Source: Palaemon carinicauda (taxonomy: Eukaryota > Arthropoda > Malacostraca > Decapoda > Palaemonidae). From it: a stretch of DNA of 64,000 nt. The stretch is taken from the NCBI RefSeq assembly GCF_036898095.1, contig NC_090751.1, forward strand, positions 77,311,695-77,375,694, written 5' to 3'. The position numbers were made by a program, and so were the translations under genes. Below the pieces are notes generated by a model. That model was not told where the DNA came from, searched no databases, and worked only from the letters and a program-made list of their open reading frames with translations. Shown here piece by piece: positions 53,603 through 63,415 of this stretch; the first letter of the stretch is position 1, and every line of letters begins with the position of its first letter.

Positions 53603-53952
53603 AAAAGGAATACAGATGGCGCCGTGAGCGGCGCAGGGCACGCTTTCGAAGCGGTGAGGAGGGATGCCTTATGAACGGCTCCCCCCTTTCTTATCGTTTT
53701 CGTTTTCTTGCCATTTTACCCCTACGAAGTGTTAACTCTATTCGGGGTATAGATTGCTATGAGGCGTGTCAAGAATACGTCCACTGATATTTACGATATC
53801 CCTAAGGTCTTTTTTAGGGATACTCGCTCCAGGAGTTAGAATTCTGGGTACCTGAAGGTAAATTCTCTGGGAATATCGCTGTAGTTGTAATATACCCTAG
53901 GAAGCTGCCTTTAAGGAACTTCCATCAGGACGACATGGCTTGAGCCCAAAAA
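53603..53952. repeat. B2 right ITR (5' end)
   Basis: Reverse complement of 45240-45575, ending ccatggcttgagcccaaaaa-type sequence (here gacatggcttgagccc and five A's). As the 5' end of the transcript it should hold the promoter. Confidence 0.92.
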
Positions 53953-54242
53953 TTCTATTCTTTCAATATAGGAATGGTCTCAGTAAACACCCGGGCAAGG
54001 ATTCCCAAAATATATTAGAAAATAACTACTAGTATAATATATACAAAAGTTTTCTATCTGCAGTATATCCTATACTGCAAATATACTGACTACCTGTATA
54101 AACATATACTGTAATTCAGCCAGCATATAGCCGGCACAGCTAGTCTCTGCCGGCACAGCCAGCATTCTAGCTAAAGAGAGAGAGATAGCATGGTGTGAAG
54201 GCTGCTTTATTACTGTGTATGTATACAGTAATTAAGGATGTA
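53953..54242 (-). other. B1 5' leader, part 2 (between B2 and B3)
   Basis: ttctattctttcaatataggaatgg and the following 200 bases match 44445-44650 in the first leader unit, showing this is B1 sequence displaced by B2. Confidence 0.8.
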
Positions 54243-54633
54243 AAAACGGATTTTGAGCGAAGCGAAAAATCTATTTTTGGGTGAGATAGCCATGACGTCC
54301 TGATGGAAGGTTCCTTCAGTAGCTTCCTAGGGTATATCTAACTACAGTGGATATTCCCAGAGAATTAAACTAAAGGTTATCGCAGAATTCTAACTTCTGG
54401 TGCGAGTACCCTAAAGGTTTCCCTCTAGGATATCGTATATCAACAGGGGACGCATGTATTAACATGCCACATAGCTATCTACACCCTATATAGAGTTAAC
54501 TCTTCGATATGGAAAGATGGCTGAGTAACTGAGGAGCCGTTCCACAGTTACACTCATCCGTGGCTGCTTTTGGTACTCGAGACGTAAACAAACGGGCACC
54601 ATTGTTAAATGACGTCACGTCCGTCCTCATCCT
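54243..54633. repeat. B3 left ITR (3' end)
   Basis: Same terminal dyad as B2, then sequence specific to B3 and matching 60710-61040 (gacgtcacgtccgtcctcatcc). Confidence 0.9.
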
Positions 54634-54711
54634 GAGCTCAGCTTCTGCTAATCTCCATGATACAGCAGGTTAGGGAGGTGCCTGAAAGGCTGAACTAGAA
54701 TAGACGGGAGG

Positions 54712-54807
54712 GTCCATTAGGACCTTCATGGCTATCTCACCCAAAAATAGATTTTTTGCTTCGCTCAAAATCCATTTTTTGGGCTCAAGCCATGGCGTCC
54801 TGATGGA
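54712..54807. repeat. B3 internal complementary region
   Basis: Left-end and right-end reverse complements fused through a T-run; one substitution (tccatttttt for tccgtttttt) at the junction compared with B2. Confidence 0.88.
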
Positions 54808-55638
54808 AGTGTACCAGAGAATTAATGTATCATGGAATTTTTCCCCTTTTTAATCCAAGTGCCAAGGACTTCGAAAAGTATTATATAACATGTCCTTACC
54901 AGAGATTCTATGATGAACTAGCTTCCTGCCCCCTGGCAGGGAAGGCCTGGTGGACAATAGGAACATCTCGAAGCGATCATTGAAGAGCTACTCACCCTGC
55001 GGAGAGTTCATGCCGGACTCGGAGACAAGACTAAGGTTAATATTCGGGTAGGAATATTATTTACTACTCCCCTGGAGGAGAGATCGATCTGGTCTCGGAG
55101 ACAGGACAAAGGTTAATATTCGAATATGAATATTATCAAGGCATGAGTGAGCATATAACATAATTACAAATATTATTCTTCTCATTTTTCAGGGAAAAAA
55201 GGGGTAAATGAAACTATAACAATCGTATATATCATGATAAAGAATAGGAGCGGAGAGAGATGCACATGGAATAAAATAGACATTTTATTTCTAAGATTGC
55301 AGATCATTATGGTAGTAATTACAATATTAAATATAGAGTTTATTTACAATAATAAAAGAATAATGTACATAGAAAATAAAGACTTTAATCTTGATTCTGA
55401 AAAGAAAATTTACTTTATAGAATTTCACACAAGTTCCAGAGGAACGTCAGTCTTTTTCAAAGAAAACTCATCATGCCCTAGGGCATGTGGCACTCATGTA
55501 AAGTCTATGACATTTCACCTTGGTAAGAACAGTCTATTAGAAACACTAAGTGTCCATTAAATCACTATGTATCAAAAAAGGGTCAACACAGGCACCCGTA
55601 GAGTTAAAGTCCCAAGTAACTCACTGTTCTATGCAGAT
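54808..55638 (-). other. B3 3' untranslated region
   Basis: Stretch between ICR and YR stop. A 108-codon plus-strand frame (55234-55560) is AT-rich and without motif; I do not call it a gene. Confidence 0.45.
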
Positions 55639-56700
55639 TTAAACAGCAGGTTTCATAACACTACCTGCGGCTACCATGAAATGCTTAACTTCGTGCACTT
55701 GTTTTGCGTGGTGCTTGAAGAAAATGAGCGATGATTTCCAGCCTGTAAAGCTCTTGAGGCTTTCGAAATCCATACTCTGGAAGAATTTCAGAGAAGAAGC
55801 GACTTTTCTAGGATCGTGACCTGCAGGTGTACTATCAGGATCCGCTCTGCGAATGAAGTAGGTGATTTTCGCTCTTAGTTGTTTCAGTGACAGGTCGCTA
55901 CCCGATGTTTCTACTTTGAAGAGTTGTCCTCCACCTAAGTCTGAAGTTCTTCGAAGATAGACCTTAAGACTCTCCACTGGGTGTAGAGAGACATCTTCCT
56001 TCAGGGGCCGATTCTCCAAGGGCCCCATCTCTTGGTGGGTAGTTCATTCTTAGCGAGAAACATTGGAATGGGGAAGAGGGTAAGCTCTCCTGTCTCTGCG
56101 AACAGGATATGACCCTCTTCTCTTAATAATGCCACTATTTCACTGACTTGGGCTCCCGAGGCGAGAGCAAAAAGGAAGATAACTTTTTGAGTCAAGTCTT
56201 TCAGAGGGCACGAATCGTTGTCCAGGCTAGAATCAAAATGGAGCACCTTGTCCAGGGACCAGGAGATAGGTTTTGGTGGGGGTGCTGGGCGTAGTCTAGC
56301 GCATGCCTTTGGCAGTTTATTGAAGATGTCGCTGGACAGATCAATCTGGAAGGCGTATAGGAGTGGTCTAGTCAAGGCCGATTTACAGGTGGAAATCGTG
56401 TTGGCCGCTAAGCCTTGTCCATGAAGGTGAATGAAGAAGGACATGCAAAAATCAATGGTGATTTCCGTAGGATTTTTTGCCTTGACGAAGGAGACCCACT
56501 TTCTCCAGGAAGATTCGTATTGCCGTCTGGTAGACTCAGTCTTGTACTCCTCGAGGAAGTCTAAGCTTTTCTTCGATATCCCAAACCTTTTCTTTGCGGC
56601 TAAGGAGAGTAAATCATGAGATGAAGGTCCCTGACTTTCAGTGATGAAGCGAAGACAGTCGACTTCTGTACTTGCTGAGAGAGAACTGGACCCGGTAGGG
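55639..56700 (-). pseudogene. Tyrosine recombinase of B3, frameshifted and missing catalytic residues
   Basis: The upstream frame (to 56001) and downstream frame (55639-56028) overlap near 56010-56028, a frameshift around RIGP/GPLENR. The first catalytic Arg is replaced: SGAQVSEIVALLREEG against SGARVSEIVALSREEG in B2 (CAA for CGA). The nucleophile Tyr is replaced by His: FFKHHAKQV against FFRHYAKQV (CAC for TAC). HxxR (GHDPRKVASSL) and Trp remain. The product would be inactive even with the frame corrected. Confidence 0.88.
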
Positions 56701-58746
56701 GAATCAGCGTGGGCTGCAGCTCCAGGACCAGGGGGTACCAATTGCTCCGGGGCCACTTGGGAGCCACTAGGGCCGCTGTCCCTTTGAAGGTTCTCAGTTT
56801 GGAGAGGACTTTCAGCAGAAGGTTGGTGGGAGGGAACAGGTAGATCCTGGACCATCTGTTCCAATCCAGTGACATGGCATCCACTGCTTCTGCCTTGGGG
56901 TCCTCGTACGGGGCCACATATCGAGGAAGTTGATTGTTGTCGCTCGTCGCGAAGAGATCGATCTAAAGTTCCGGGACTTGGTAAGAGATGAAGGAGAATG
57001 ACCTTGCGTCTAAAGACCATTCCGACTCTATCGGGCTTGTCCTTGATAGAGCGTCCGCCGTCACGTTGCGGAATCCTTGTAGGTGAACTGCAGACAGGTG
57101 CCATTTCTTCTTTTCTGCCAAACGAAAGATCGGAAGAAGTACCTGATTTATCTGGGGCGATCTCGAGCCCTGACGATTGAGACATCGGACTACCACCGAG
57201 TTGTCCAGAGTCAGACGAATGTGGATCAAGGGAGGCGGGGAGAATTTCTTTAGGGTGAGAAGAACCGCCATGGCCTCTAAGATGTTGATGTGAAACGGCT
57301 TGAATAGGGGAGACCATGTTCCTTGAACCTGTCGTTAGTGGGAGGGACCTCCCAAACCCTCCAGTGAAGCGTCTATATGGATGTTGATCGATGGAGGCGG
57401 GTGTTGAAGAGGAATGGACCTTTTCAGGGCCTTTGCTTCTGACCACGGCTTTAAGAGTAAGCGGAGTCTGTTTGGAAGCCGTCTCTTGAGGTCTCTTCGA
57501 GCGACGGATGCGAAACGTCTCCAGACTCCCGCGGCATCCTTTAGTTGTGCACAAAGCACTGGGTTTGTCACAGAGGCGAACTGTAGAGAGCCGAGGAATT
57601 GTTCCTGCTGTCGTCTTGAGATCCGTTTGGATTTTAGAAGCCTTCTGACAGACCCTGCTATTTGCTTCCTTTTCTTCTGTGGGATGGAAAGGCGGTGTGA
57701 CTGAAGATCCCAATGGATTCCCAACCATTGGAACTTCTGAGCTGGAGAGAGGCGAGATTTCTCAGTGTTTATCTTGAATCCCAGATGCTCTAGGAACTGG
57801 GTGACCTTGTTGCAGGCTCTCAGACAATCTTCGGGCGATGTCGACCAGACTAACCAGTCGTCTAGGTAGGCCATCACTTGGACGCCCTGAAGACGGAGCT
57901 GTTGGATGATTGCGTCTGCCAACTTGGTGAAGATTCTCGGAGCCACGTCGAGCCCGAAGGGCATGGCCCTGAAGGCGTAACTTTTCCTTTGGAGTCGAAA
58001 TCCTAGGTAGGAGGAAGCGTAATGATTTATTGGGATGTGCCAGTAGGCATCTGCCAGGCCTATGGAGACCGTGTAGGCCCTTTGAGGCAGAAGGGTCCTT
58101 ATTTGTTGTTCTCAATGAACTTGAATTTGTTGTTCGCAATGAACTTGTTGAGAGGGGATAAGTCTAGAATGACTCTGAGTTTGTCGGAGTCTTTCTTGGG
58201 AACGCAAAAGAGTCTCCCTTAGAACCTGGTTGACTTTACCCTCCTGATCACCTTCTTGTTCAAGAGTTCCAGGACATATTCTTCCAGGAGGGGGGTTGAC
58301 TGTTGGAAGAATTGCTAGAAGGCTAGGGGTAGTTGAGTCCAGCTCCAGCCCAGTCCCTTCTTGATGATGCTGTGTGCCCAGGGATCGAAGGTCCAACGAT
58401 CCTGGAATTGTCGGAGTCTTCCTCCCACCAGAAGCACATCATTGCTTCTGGTGTCCCGAGGGTTTGCCACCTCGGCCGCTAGCTCCCCTTCCTCCTCTGC
58501 CTCTGGAGGGACGGCGAGAAGAATCTCTGCCGGAGCCTCTACCTCTGGGACGAAAGGTAGTGGAGTGTTGCTTGTATGCAGGGGTGAAGACCGGCGACTG
58601 CGACACCACCGGTTGGGGGACCAACTGAAAGGTCTGTTGCGGCTGCGTAGCCACTTGGGGAGTAGCGGGACCCGGAAACTGTTGTCTCTGTTGACGTTGC
58701 TGGGGTTTGGGCTTTGAAGCTTTCCTCTTAGGCTGAGAGCCATCAT
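56600..58746 (-). pseudogene. RT/RNase H/methyltransferase-like gene of B3, broken
   Basis: Pieces in order: N-terminal DRWTFDPWAHSIIKKGLGW (58315-58746, then stop); RT MPFGLDVAPRIF, catalytic YLDD in MAYLDDWLVW and RNase H start INIHIDASLEG (57335-57964, stop); RNase H end NVTADALSR (56963-57271); methyltransferase-like SRIYLFPPTNLLLK (56600-56917). At least three stops or frameshifts. The RNase H first Asp is kept (HIDAS). Confidence 0.85.
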
Positions 58747-60306
58747 CCTGAGAGGACTTCCTCTTGCGGGACATGCCCCACTTATGGAGAAGGTTCCTAT
58801 TCTCCGTGGCAGCTTTGTCCACTATCTCTTTCACCAAGGTAGATGGGAAGAGATACTTACCCCAGATATTGGAGGAAATCAGCCTCCGGGGTTCGTGTTT
58901 CACTGTCGCGTTAGCAAACACGAATTCACGACAGGCTCTGTGAGCCCTAGTGAAGTTATATAGGTCCTTGGTTACAGTCGCCATGTGCGACTTAGCTAGG
59001 ACCATATAAAAGTCCGGGACTCTAGTATCCCCAGCCATGAGTTCAAGCTGTACCTGGTGGGACAGCGACGCGGCGAGTCTCTCCTTCGTATCCTGTTTCC
59101 TACGAAGGAGGTGATCGTTTAGCCTTGGGAGGTCCTCATTGAATTGACGACCGGCTACATCAGGCTTTAGTTTCCCTACCGTGAAGGTCGACTGGATGTC
59201 TTTCCAGTGCCTATCATCGGGGGGAAGAATAATGGAGAAGGGTCTGCACTCCTTCAGTGCAGGGCAAAATTTTCCCTTCCTCCACTGCCGTTATGACTGC
59301 TGTGAACGCCTTTTCGATGAAGGGGAAGGTCGCAGAATTTGGCGCAACGAAGGTTGGATGCTTCTTGCTAAGCGCCGGCATCTTGGAGTTAGTGAAACCC
59401 CTACTCTTCACCGCCTGAGCTAACATAGCTTGGGCCTTCGCGAGATCGAACACAATAACTTCCTTTGGTTCGGTCTCCTCCTTTGAGGCTGGTTCGGACC
59501 TGAGCCGGACGTAACAGTCCGGATAAGCCTCGAAATTTGGGAAGAACTCCACTTCTTCCAGCAAGATAGAACCAACCCTTTCACTGATGTAAATCTTGCC
59601 AGTTTTAATTGGCATATGCTCGGTGTATCTCCATGGGTTAGCTTCCGAGCAGGTGGGGAGGTCCTTAACGGAAATCCTTTTCGGTTGTTTGAAGCTGACG
59701 AGAGTCGTCCGGAATTGTTCCTGAGTTTCTCGTAGCTTCTTTTCCATGAGGGCTTCAAGCATCTTGAAGACCTCTTGAGTGGCCGATGGAAGAGGGTCCG
59801 GGGTGGCAGAAGTCAAAGGAACAGGTTTCTCGGACGGTGCAGGAGTTGCTGGGGGAGCAGGAGCGACCTCGGTCTCCGAATCAGGGTATTCCACCTGATC
59901 TTCCTCATAGTCGAGTTCCTCGCCCATGAGGTTCTTCTTCCTCTCTTCTGACACTTCTGACATACGTTCCACATTGTTGGAATCAAGATGGCACTCACGC
60001 ATGGACTGTGCCATGACTACATCAGGTTCCACCACGATCTGGACAGCGGGGATCTGATCACGGGGGACCACTGAATCTTTTGATGCTTTTGGGAAAAGCA
60101 ACGCCCTCAAGTCTTCGTTGGGAAGATACGGTCCAATGGCGTTCTTCTGGAAGCCATGCACCCATTTGCGTAGCTTCTCCATAGCAATGTCCCTTGCCTC
60201 CGCAGACGGAGGATCGTCGAATGCCTCGACAAGAAGACTTTTGCAGACTGTACAGCTCTGCGGGTCCCAATACTTCAAGTCGCCTTTCTTGGCGGCGCAG
60301 GGTGCG
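58439..60306 (-). pseudogene. Gag of B3, 5'-truncated and frameshifted
   Basis: It begins near HAPCAAKKGDLKYWDPQSC, so the first Cys cluster is lost, followed by KWVHGFQKNAIGPYLPN, DLPTCSEANPWRYTEHMP, then a frameshift between 59214 and 59170, SSNIWGKYLFPSTLVKE, and an RGG-type tail (RPSRGRGGRGASGRGG). Order and spacing are as in B2. Confidence 0.83.
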
Positions 60307-60709
60307 TGGGGCTAAGCTAGCGATCTAGTATGGGGTCGAACAGCGACTGAGTCTGATGAGCGCTAAAACACAATATAAAAATTCCCTAGCTATGAAGACT
60401 AAATAACTAATAATATTAATTAGTTAAATGACCGGAGAGGGCTGTTCTGGCTAACTAAATAAAGCATGCAACATGTACAGCGGCGCCATAAAATGGCGCG
60501 TCCGGTATCGGCACAGCTCTGCCACAAAACACAATATTTTACGAAAAGTAGAAGTTACTTTACGGCTAGAGCTTATTTAAACAATACTAGGACCTGGTAC
60601 TCAACTTTCCAGAAGAAGGCGTCGCTGAAGGTAGCGACATAACGGCGATGTAAGCTGATAAAGTAAGCACTTGGGAAAAATCCGACTTAGCAAAGAAGCT
60701 ACAGGCGAA
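60307..60709 (-). other. B3 shortened 5' leader
   Basis: Only 400 bp against 2.1 kb in B2 and without the GCCGGC cluster; a deletion that also removed the first codons of gag. Confidence 0.6.
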
Positions 60710-61066
60710 AGGATGAGGACGGACGTGACGTCATTTAGCAATGGCGCCCGTTTGTTTACGTCTCGAGTACCAAAAGCAGCCACGGATGAGTGTAACTGTG
60801 GAACAGCTCCTCAGTTACTCAGCCATCTTTCCATATGGAAGCGTTAACTCTATATAGGGTGTAGATAGCTATGTGGATGTTAATACATGCGTCCCCTGTT
60901 GATATACGACATCCTAGAGGGAAACCTTTAGGGTACTCACACCAGAAGTTAGAATTCTGTGATAACCTTTAGTTTAATTCTCTGGGAATATCCACTGTAG
61001 TTAAATTTACCCTAGGAAGCTACTGAAGGAACCTTCCATCAGGACGTCATGGCTTGAGCCCAAAAA
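60710..61066. repeat. B3 right ITR (5' end)
   Basis: Reverse complement of 54290-54633, ending catggcttgagccc plus five A's. Confidence 0.9.
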
Positions 61067-62750
61067 GTATAATTTACTACCTTTCTCAAGAAAGAAGGTT
61101 CAAATGGAAGGAGAGAATATAACATTCAGGCTTTCATCCAGCCACAGTACTATCGCCAAGAAGAATCCAGCCGGCACCTAACCGGCAGGCTAGCCCCCGG
61201 CAGCGCTAGTACAGTCGGCATGCTGCCGACTGAGTCACCACCTATCTGTGCCGGCCTGCTGGCCCGACATCAGAACTTGTGGCCAGCAGTCTAAGGGAGA
61301 ACTGAAGAACCTAGTGACAGAAGGGACTTCCCACCCACAGCCATCATGGCTGCTGGCAGCCGCCAGCCTCCGGCAGCCGTCATGGCTGCCGACAGATGGC
61401 ATGACTACGAGGAGCTTGTATAGCCACCGGCAGCCATCATAGCCGCCAACAGTGTTTAAAACACATGGTCGCCGGCAGCCAACATGGCCGCCGGCAGTTG
61501 TCATGGCTGCTTACAACTGGCATAGCCGCAGACAGCCGGACAACAGCTGCAGAGAGGGAGTCTCGCCAGCCCCCGCAACCCACTGGCAATGGTGAGGTTG
61601 CAGGATACCAGCTCAAAGAAAGGCAATGGCTCTGCCATCATAAAAGAACAGAGGGGGAGGGAAAAGGGTCCTGGATGAGGTGTGGAAGGAGCCACCAAGT
61701 GCCGGTCCTGCACACCCTTAAGAAACTCTCTTTCAGTATCGGTGCTATCCTAGGCGGCAGGAGAATCATCTATTCTCCAGCCTAGGGTCTGCCAATACAG
61801 TTAAGGGGACGGCAGCAGTGCCGCCGCCTCTCAGCAGGGGAGAAACAGAGTTCCAGTGCTGGCGTCATCCTAGGCCTTAGGAGTGTAACTATTCTTCAGC
61901 CTAGGGTCTGCGAGCACAGGACTAGTCTACTAGGCCACAGGGAGAAGGTGGCGGCATCATACAACCACTTCAGGTGCGGCCTAGGGAGGGCTAGCCTCCT
62001 ATGTCAGCAGCCTAGCCGGCAGGGGAACGACTATTCACCCTGCCGGCGGACCGTTTGCATAAGACTAAATACCCTGAAGTTCTGACCGAATCCCAAAACC
62101 TGCCATATGCAGTTAAGGGAAGAGACAGAAAACCTTGGGCTAGTCATTCCTGAATAAAAACTCGAGGCATGACCCACTAGGGTTGTAGCCTAAGGCTACA
62201 CTCAGAGGGAAGAGAGATTACCCTCAAATCTCTACTAGAGACGAGTATCGTTTATATAATAATTCTAAGAGATATCTATTTCCGATGAATAGATAACCAA
62301 TGCACGAGGGTAACCTGGGAAATGTCGAAAGTATACTATGTTGCCTAGGTTAGGTTACCTAGGCAAGAAGAGATCTCGGTTACCTAAATCACCGATATTA
62401 TGACATATACGATTGACATAGAAAAAGGAAAATTATGCATATAATATCTTTACAAGTATAAATTGCCTAAATAGCTTCCATAATTAAATTATTGGTGCTA
62501 TTTAAACCGGGAATGTCATTCTACTAACTAAATAACTCATGCCTAACGAACGACAGCGCCCATGATGCCTCCGGTAACAGGCCTAGCTCCTAAACACAAT
62601 AAATTACTCTAATTTACACACATTGTAAATATTCAATAGTCAACTTTCCAGAGGGGAAAGACGCTGGAGATTGCATGATAATCCTTGAAAACCAATTGAA
62701 ATGGCCAGATCAACAGGGAACACCACCGTGCGAAATTGCTACAGAATTAG
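61067..62750 (-). other. B1 5' leader, part 3, rich in CCGGCAGC/GCCGGC
   Basis: Continues the B1 leader after B3. 61150-61510 has dense repeats of ccggcagcc/catggctgcc type, and 61750-61920 has a duplicated block (cagcctagggtctgc at about 61780 and 61900). 62525-62600 matches the B2 leader at 53360-53430. No coding sequence. Confidence 0.7.
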
Positions 62751-63082
62751 GAATGTCCGCCATCTTGGATATGGCACTGTTGTGATACTCAATACTAATA
62801 TGGGAACTAGAGTAACCTTGATATGGCTCCCCTTCTAATTCTGCCACTTTCTCCCTTGAAGCGTAAACGCTATTAGGGGTGCAGATTGCTATGTGGCGTG
62901 TCAAGAATACGTCCTCTGATATCATGCGATATCCTTGAGAGAAAATTTAAGGATAGCGCCAGGAGTTAGAATTCTGGAGACCTAAAGGTAAAATTTTCTG
63001 GGAATATCACTGTAGTACATATATCCCTTAGGAAGCTTTTAATAGGAACTTCCATTAGGATGACATAACTTGAGCCCAAAAA
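62751..63082. repeat. B1 right ITR (5' end)
   Basis: Reverse complement of 27210-27387 plus 35483-35632, ending cttgagccc and five A's. This long-range pairing ties the two ends of the 36-kb nest together. Confidence 0.9.
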
Positions 63083-63263
63083 TGTATATTTCATTAGGCT
63101 ACCGCCTTGGTATTTGTCAGTTTATTTTGAATGAAAACAAATGATTTGACAGTTGGAAATGTTTCCCTCCCAGGCTACTTATCCCTCCGCACTCTGTAAT
63201 ATAGTGACCATTGCATGTTCCTTAAATTGTCCGTCTCTCTCTGCTCGTCTTGTTGTCCTCACA

Positions 63264-63282
63264 CTGGTGACCCCGGAGATGT
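63264..63282 (+). promoter_or_regulatory. Gypsy primer-binding site
   Basis: ctggtgaccccggag directly after the LTR end; tRNA complement not assigned. Confidence 0.65.
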
Positions 63283-63415
63283 TGGGAACATAGCAGTTTT
63301 GGCTTGCCATTAACTGACTAATTACAGCGGAGCTTCCTTCGTATAACTCCTTTTCCCATTGACGTTTAACGACGTCTTTTGGCTTTATCCCACTTGGTTT
63401 CGTGAGGCAGCAACG

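Larger units (their letters stand above)
45195..53952 (-). mobile_element. Family B DIRS1-like retrotransposon B2, apparently intact (8.76 kb)
   Basis: Unequal ITRs (45195-45575 and 53603-53952), ICR (45667-45761) and three uninterrupted minus-strand genes: gag (51448 to 49466), RT/RNase H/methyltransferase-like (49575 to 47626) and YR (to 46664). No stop or frameshift is seen in any conserved domain. It lies in the leader of B1 at a short A-run with no target duplication: the flanks join as attgaag + AAA + ttctattc, matching gaaggaattctattc in the neighbouring leader unit at 44440. Confidence 0.93.
54243..61066 (-). mobile_element. Family B DIRS1-like retrotransposon B3, decayed (6.8 kb)
   Basis: ITRs 54243-54633 and 60710-61066, ICR 54712-54807. 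YR, RT and gag are present in order on the minus strand but with frameshifts and stops. The 5' leader is only about 400 bp and the start of gag is truncated, which explains its shorter length than B2. It is inserted in the B1 leader at an A-run (flanks gatgt + AAAA + gtataattt) without target duplication. Confidence 0.9.
27164..63082 (-). mobile_element. Family B DIRS1-like retrotransposon B1 with five nested insertions (36 kb span)
   Basis: The left terminus (27164, aaacggattttgagcg) and right terminus (63082, gagcccaaaaa) belong to one copy. 27180-27387 plus 35488-35632 is the reverse complement of 62751-63060 and is distinctly closer to it than to the ITRs of B2 or B3, for example sharing cctattag and gatatcgcataatatcagaggacg. 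Between them lie, in order, ICR, YR, RT remnant, gag and leader of the same copy, broken by a BEL element, a small Gypsy, a hAT element and two more family B elements. Subtracting these leaves about 9.0 kb, close to the 8.8 kb of B2. B1 itself is decayed. Confidence 0.85.

Noticed and set aside
55234..55560. 108-codon plus-strand frame as a host gene
   Set aside because: AT-rich, no motif, lies in the 3' untranslated part of B3.
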